Positions 61,141 through 64,000 of a stretch of 64,000 nucleotides of DNA are shown in pieces. The position numbers and the translations under genes are program-made. The stretch covers positions 1-64,000 of the forward strand of contig JAQVCU010000003.1 of assembly GCA_028689635.1 (NCBI GenBank), written 5' to 3'. How positions within the stretch are numbered: position 1 is the first letter of the stretch; every line of letters begins with the position of its first letter. The notes below the pieces were generated by a model. That model was not told where the DNA came from, did no database searches, and saw only the letters and a program-made list of their open reading frames with translations. The stretch is from Oscillospiraceae bacterium (lineage in GTDB: Bacteria; Bacillota; Clostridia; Oscillospirales; Ruminococcaceae).

Positions 61141-62362
61141 GAAAATGGGAATGGAATACCGGCCTTATTATCTGGCAAAGGAATGGCTGGCCCTGGGACA
61201 TCAGGTGACGGTGGCGGCGGCGGATTTTACCCATCTGCGCCGGGAGAACCCGCAGACAAGGGCGGCGATGGAGTGGAGGACCATCGAAGAGGTTCCGTTT
61301 TTGCTGATCCAGACGCCGGCTTACGAGGAAAACGACCGGCACCGGGCGGCGAACATTTGGAGGTTTATCCGCGCCTTGTATCGCAGCGCCGCCGAGATCG
61401 CAGAAAAGGTGAGGCCTCAGGCGGTAATCGCCGCCTCTACCTATCCGCTGGATATCTATGCCGCCGGGAGGATCGCAAAAATTGCCGGGGCAAAATTGGT
61501 TTTTGAGGTGCACGACATCCACCCGGAGAGCATGGAGGAGATCTACGGTTACACCGGAAGGCACCCCTTGATGCGGGCTTTGCGCCGCGCCCAGGTTTTT
61601 GCCTATAAGCGGGCCGACCTGGTGACGTCGGTGCTGCCGGGAGTGGGAAAGCATATGGAGGAGGCGGGGATACCGGCGGGAAAGTTCCTCTGGACGCCGA
61701 ACGGCATCCCTCTGCCAAGGGCGGAGGAGGTCCAGACGGCCCTCCCACCCCGCCGTCACATAGAATTTTTGGAGCGATACCGGGAAAAGGGCTACTTTTT
61801 GGTGCTGTACGCGGGGGGCTTTGCCGCGGCCAACGCACTGGACGAGCTGGTGGAGGCCGCTGGGATGACGGGAAGAAACGTGATCTTTGCCATGGTGGGC
61901 AACGGGATCCATAAGCCGCAGTTAAAGAGATGGGCAAGGCAGAACAACCTCTCCAACGTGCTGTTTTTGGACGCGGTGGAGCATGGCCAGCTACAGGATA
62001 TCCTGGCGCAGGCGGACTGTCTGTATCTGGGGGCTAAGCCGCTGAAAGTGTACCGCTATGGGATCGGCATGAACAAGATCTTCGACTACATGTATGCCCA
62101 AAAGCCGGTGATCTGCGCCATGGAGGCGCCGGAAAACCCGATCCAGCTGGCGGGCTGCGGCATAGTGGTGAAACCGGGCAGGCCCCAGGAAATTGCCAAA
62201 GCCATTGGAGCGCTGCGGGGCCTGGAGCCGGAGGAGCGGGAGGCGATGGGAAGGCGGGGGCGCGAATATGTGCTGGCACACCATATCTATCCAGTTTTGG
62301 CGCGGGAGTACGCGGCGGCGCTGGAACGCATTGTAGAGGGCCAGATGCCCCAGGACGGCTGA
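61103..62362 (+). CDS. Glycosyltransferase family 4 (WbuB-like)
   Basis: A 419-residue GT-B transferase. It begins MNLLLIDHYAGSEKMGMEYR, with the acceptor-side motif HLRRENPQTR, then KLVFEVHDIHPESMEEIYG. The donor domain has LVLYAGGFAAANALDELVEA, FLDAVEHGQLQDILAQAD and KIFDYMYAQKPVICAMEAP. Proteins of this kind often transfer an N-acetylhexosamine in O-antigen or capsule synthesis. The gene follows the other glycosyltransferase with an overlap and precedes the initiating transferase. Confidence 0.89.
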   Translation: MNLLLIDHYAGSEKMGMEYRPYYLAKEWLALGHQVTVAAADFTHLRRENPQTRAAMEWRTIEEVPFLLIQTPAYEENDRHRAANIWRFIRALYRSAAEIAEKVRPQAVIAASTYPLDIYAAGRIAKIAGAKLVFEVHDIHPESMEEIYGYTGRHPLMRALRRAQVFAYKRADLVTSVLPGVGKHMEEAGIPAGKFLWTPNGIPLPRAEEVQTALPPRRHIEFLERYREKGYFLVLYAGGFAAANALDELVEAAGMTGRNVIFAMVGNGIHKPQLKRWARQNNLSNVLFLDAVEHGQLQDILAQADCLYLGAKPLKVYRYGIGMNKIFDYMYAQKPVICAMEAPENPIQLAGCGIVVKPGRPQEIAKAIGALRGLEPEEREAMGRRGREYVLAHHIYPVLAREYAAALERIVEGQMPQDG

Positions 62363-62378
62363 AACGGGGGATCGGAGC

Positions 62379-63110
62379 ATGGAGAAAATGACGTTTTCCC
62401 GCCTGCCCCCGCCCATGCGCAGCGAGGCGGTGCGGCCCTATTGGGAGGCGCTGGAGAAAAAGCGGGGACAGCTGGCGGCCAAACGGATGTTGGATGTGGC
62501 GGCGGCTTTGCTGCTGCTGGGCGGACTGTGGCCGCTGCTGGGAGCGGCGGCGATGATCGCCTCCCTGGACGGCGGGCCGCCTTTGTTTTGCCAAAAGCGG
62601 GTGACCCGCTATGGCAGGCGCTTTTGGATCTGGAAATTTCGCACCATGAGCGGGAAAGGCGGGGCGCAGGTGACGGCGGCGGGAGACCGGCGGATCACGG
62701 CGGCGGGGGCGTTTCTGCGCCGTTGGAGGTTGGACGAGCTGCCGCAATTGTGGAACATCTTAAAAGGAGAGATGTCCTTTGTGGGGCCGCGGCCGGAGGT
62801 GCCGGAGTATGTGCGGCAGTATACTCCGGAGATGCTGGCGACGCTGCTGCTTCCGGCGGGGCTTACGGGCCCGGCAAGCATCCGCTTTCGACGGGAGGAG
62901 GAGCTGCTGGGACGTCTGGCCGACCCCCAGGCATATTACCTCCGGGAGCTGATGCCCCAAAAGGCGGAAATAAACCTTGCATATCTGAAAAACATCTCGG
63001 TGCGCAGAGACATAAAAATCCTTGGAGAAACCGGGGCCGCTTTGTTTCGGGACGCTGCGGCCGGGCGGAAAAAAAGACATAAACAAAGCGGGCCCTGCTC
63101 TAAGCTGTGA
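62379..63110 (+). CDS. Initiating sugar-phosphate transferase (polyprenyl-phosphate, WcaJ/PglC type)
   Basis: A 243-residue phosphoglycosyl transferase that loads a sugar 1-phosphate on undecaprenyl phosphate, the first step of repeat-unit assembly. There is one membrane segment (about 35-60, KRMLDVAAALLLLGGLWPLL), then the catalytic core with FRTM, RRWRLDELPQLWNILKGEMS and FVGPRPEVPEYV. The small size fits the monotopic PglC-like group. It is the last gene of the visible cluster and runs into a terminator hairpin. Confidence 0.93.
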   Translation: MEKMTFSRLPPPMRSEAVRPYWEALEKKRGQLAAKRMLDVAAALLLLGGLWPLLGAAAMIASLDGGPPLFCQKRVTRYGRRFWIWKFRTMSGKGGAQVTAAGDRRITAAGAFLRRWRLDELPQLWNILKGEMSFVGPRPEVPEYVRQYTPEMLATLLLPAGLTGPASIRFRREEELLGRLADPQAYYLRELMPQKAEINLAYLKNISVRRDIKILGETGAALFRDAAAGRKKRHKQSGPCSKL

Positions 63111-63123
63111 GCGGGCCCGCTTT
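63085..63123. terminator. Bidirectional intrinsic terminator ending the polysaccharide cluster
   Basis: AAAGCGGGCCC pairs with GGGCCCGCTTT over a 17-base loop that includes the stop codon of the transferase gene. It can serve the convergent MetQ-like gene too. Confidence 0.82.
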
Positions 63124-63140
63124 GCATGCCGTAGGGAGGG

Positions 63141-64000
63141 TTAAAATACGGGGATCACGGTGACGCCGTAGGTCTCGGTGATGAAAGCGCGGGTCTCTTC
63201 GCTGGTGAGGGCGGCGAGAAGGGCTTTGATCTCGGGACGGCTTTCGTCGCCTTCCCGGACGGCAACGATGTTGGCAAAGGTTTGAGCGGCTTCGGATTCG
63301 GCGTTTTCCGTGGTCAGCACCTGATCGGTGACGCCGGCGTCCAGAGCATAGTTGCCGTTGATGACCGCGAAGTCGTAATCCGGCAGGGCACGGGGCAGCT
63401 GCGCCGCTTCCAGCTCGTCAATGGTCAGGTTCTTGGGGTTTTCTACGATATCCTTGACCGTGGCGGCCAGACCGGCGCCCTCTTTGACCTTGATCAGGCC
63501 GAGACTCTCCAGCAAAAGCAGCGCGCGGGCTTCGTTGGTGGTATCGTTGGGAACGGCAATGGTGGCGCCGTCGGCGACAGCGGCGAGATCGTGGCTTTTG
63601 CCGCCGTAAAGGCCGAGAGGTTCAAAATGAATGGCAGCGGCGGAGGCGAGGTGGGTGCCGTTGTTTGCGTTAAAATCGTCCAGATAGGGCTTGTGCTGGA
63701 AAAAGTTGGCGTCCAGATCCCCGTCCTCCAGGGCGGTATTGGGCAGGATGTAATCGGTGAATTCCTGGACCTGGAGGTCGATGCCCTCGGCGGCCAGGGC
63801 GTCCTTAACGCTGGCGAGGATCTGGGCGTGGGGAGCGGGGGAAGCACCGACTTTCAAAACGGTCAACCCCGGGGCAGCGGGCTCGGAAGAAGGAGAGCTT
63901 GCCGGGTCGGAGACGGGCTGGGAGGAGGAACTGACGGCGGGAGCGCCGCAGGCGGCGAGGGAAAGGGAGAGAGAGAAGGCCAGCAGAACGGCCAAAAGCT
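63141..64000 (-). CDS. MetQ/NlpA-family substrate-binding lipoprotein, 5' end cut by the window
   Basis: Binding protein of a methionine-type ABC importer, about 286 residues visible. The signal peptide ends SLSLSLAAC, followed by a Ser/Pro-rich linker and the NlpA domain: LTVLKVGASPAPHAQILASV, DLDANFFQHKPYLDDFN and TIAVPNDTTNEARALLLLES. The frame is open to the window edge and the codons just before LAVLLAF read Lys-Leu, so the true start lies a few codons outside. metN and metI are not seen downstream; if present they lie upstream of this gene, outside the window. Methionine itself is only the likely ligand. Confidence 0.92.
   Translation of the reverse strand, partial: LLAVLLAFSLSLSLAACGAPAVSSSSQPVSDPASSPSSEPAAPGLTVLKVGASPAPHAQILASVKDALAAEGIDLQVQEFTDYILPNTALEDGDLDANFFQHKPYLDDFNANNGTHLASAAAIHFEPLGLYGGKSHDLAAVADGATIAVPNDTTNEARALLLLESLGLIKVKEGAGLAATVKDIVENPKNLTIDELEAAQLPRALPDYDFAVINGNYALDAGVTDQVLTTENAESEAAQTFANIVAVREGDESRPEIKALLAALTSEETRAFITETYGVTVIPVF

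Overview
The window reads as a chromosomal segment of a GC-rich, anaerobic Gram-positive Clostridia member, most like the Oscillospiraceae/Ruminococcaceae. This rests on gene families and synteny, not on any database search. The clues are yajC - TIGR04086 membrane protein - SCIFF peptide - SCIFF radical SAM maturase in a row, two T-box leaders, lipoproteins with Ser/Glu-rich linkers after the lipobox, and formate-tetrahydrofolate ligase. Genes are dense, with many 4-bp start/stop overlaps. I see no CRISPR array, prophage or insertion sequence.

Layout. 1-5.4 kb: 3' end of fhs, tsaE-tsaB-rpiB-upp, a histidine phosphatase, ruvX and a EutQ-like cupin. 5.4-8.8 kb (minus): a HAD phosphatase, then a T-box leader in front of an XRE-cupin regulator and an acyl-CoA ligase. 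9-13 kb: glpK and a polar amino acid ABC importer. 13.2-24.4 kb: a nucleoside locus. Adenine deaminase and a DeoR-type regulator diverge from a class II aldolase, a BMP-type nucleoside ABC importer whose binding protein carries an in-frame stop, a purine nucleoside phosphorylase, a degenerate phosphorylase paralogue and MtnA. 24.5-28.4 kb: a TetM/EF-G-like GTPase fused to a YacP/Rae1-like NYN nuclease domain, and a cyclophilin lipoprotein. 28.4-31.6 kb: an intergenic hairpin repeat, deoD-deoB, cdd and a half-size DMT transporter. 31.8-34.3 kb: the SCIFF locus. 34.6-40.7 kb: a frameshifted HD-GYP gene, a VTT membrane protein with a GT4 glycosyltransferase, a TIM-barrel isomerase, an AlbA_2/ATPase pair and tRNA-Ala. 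41-48.9 kb: aminopeptidase, M14-like deacylase, ABC exporter, Zn-dehydrogenase/TetR pair and T-box-serS. 49.2-51.5 kb: a visibly AT-richer AraC/MFS pair. 51.8-53 kb: a lipoprotein with three FMN-binding domains. 53.1-63.1 kb: a surface polysaccharide cluster (CapD-like, UDP-sugar dehydrogenase, Gfo/Idh, Wzx with a G8 frameshift, Wzy-like, two glycosyltransferases, phosphoglycosyl transferase). The window ends in a MetQ-like lipoprotein.

How the genes work together. The 13-24 kb locus can be read as import of (5'-deoxy)nucleosides, phosphorolysis to a pentose 1-phosphate, isomerisation by MtnA and aldol cleavage to DHAP plus an aldehyde (the DHAP shunt), with adenine deaminase removing the freed base. 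The deoD-deoB-cdd group handles ordinary nucleosides. The points most worth a second look are the GTPase-NYN fusion, the transporter-linked DHAP-shunt locus with a phosphorylase that has lost its phosphate-binding residues, the putative Ile T-box on a regulator/acyl-CoA ligase operon, the three-flavin lipoprotein, the hairpin repeat family and three interrupted genes.
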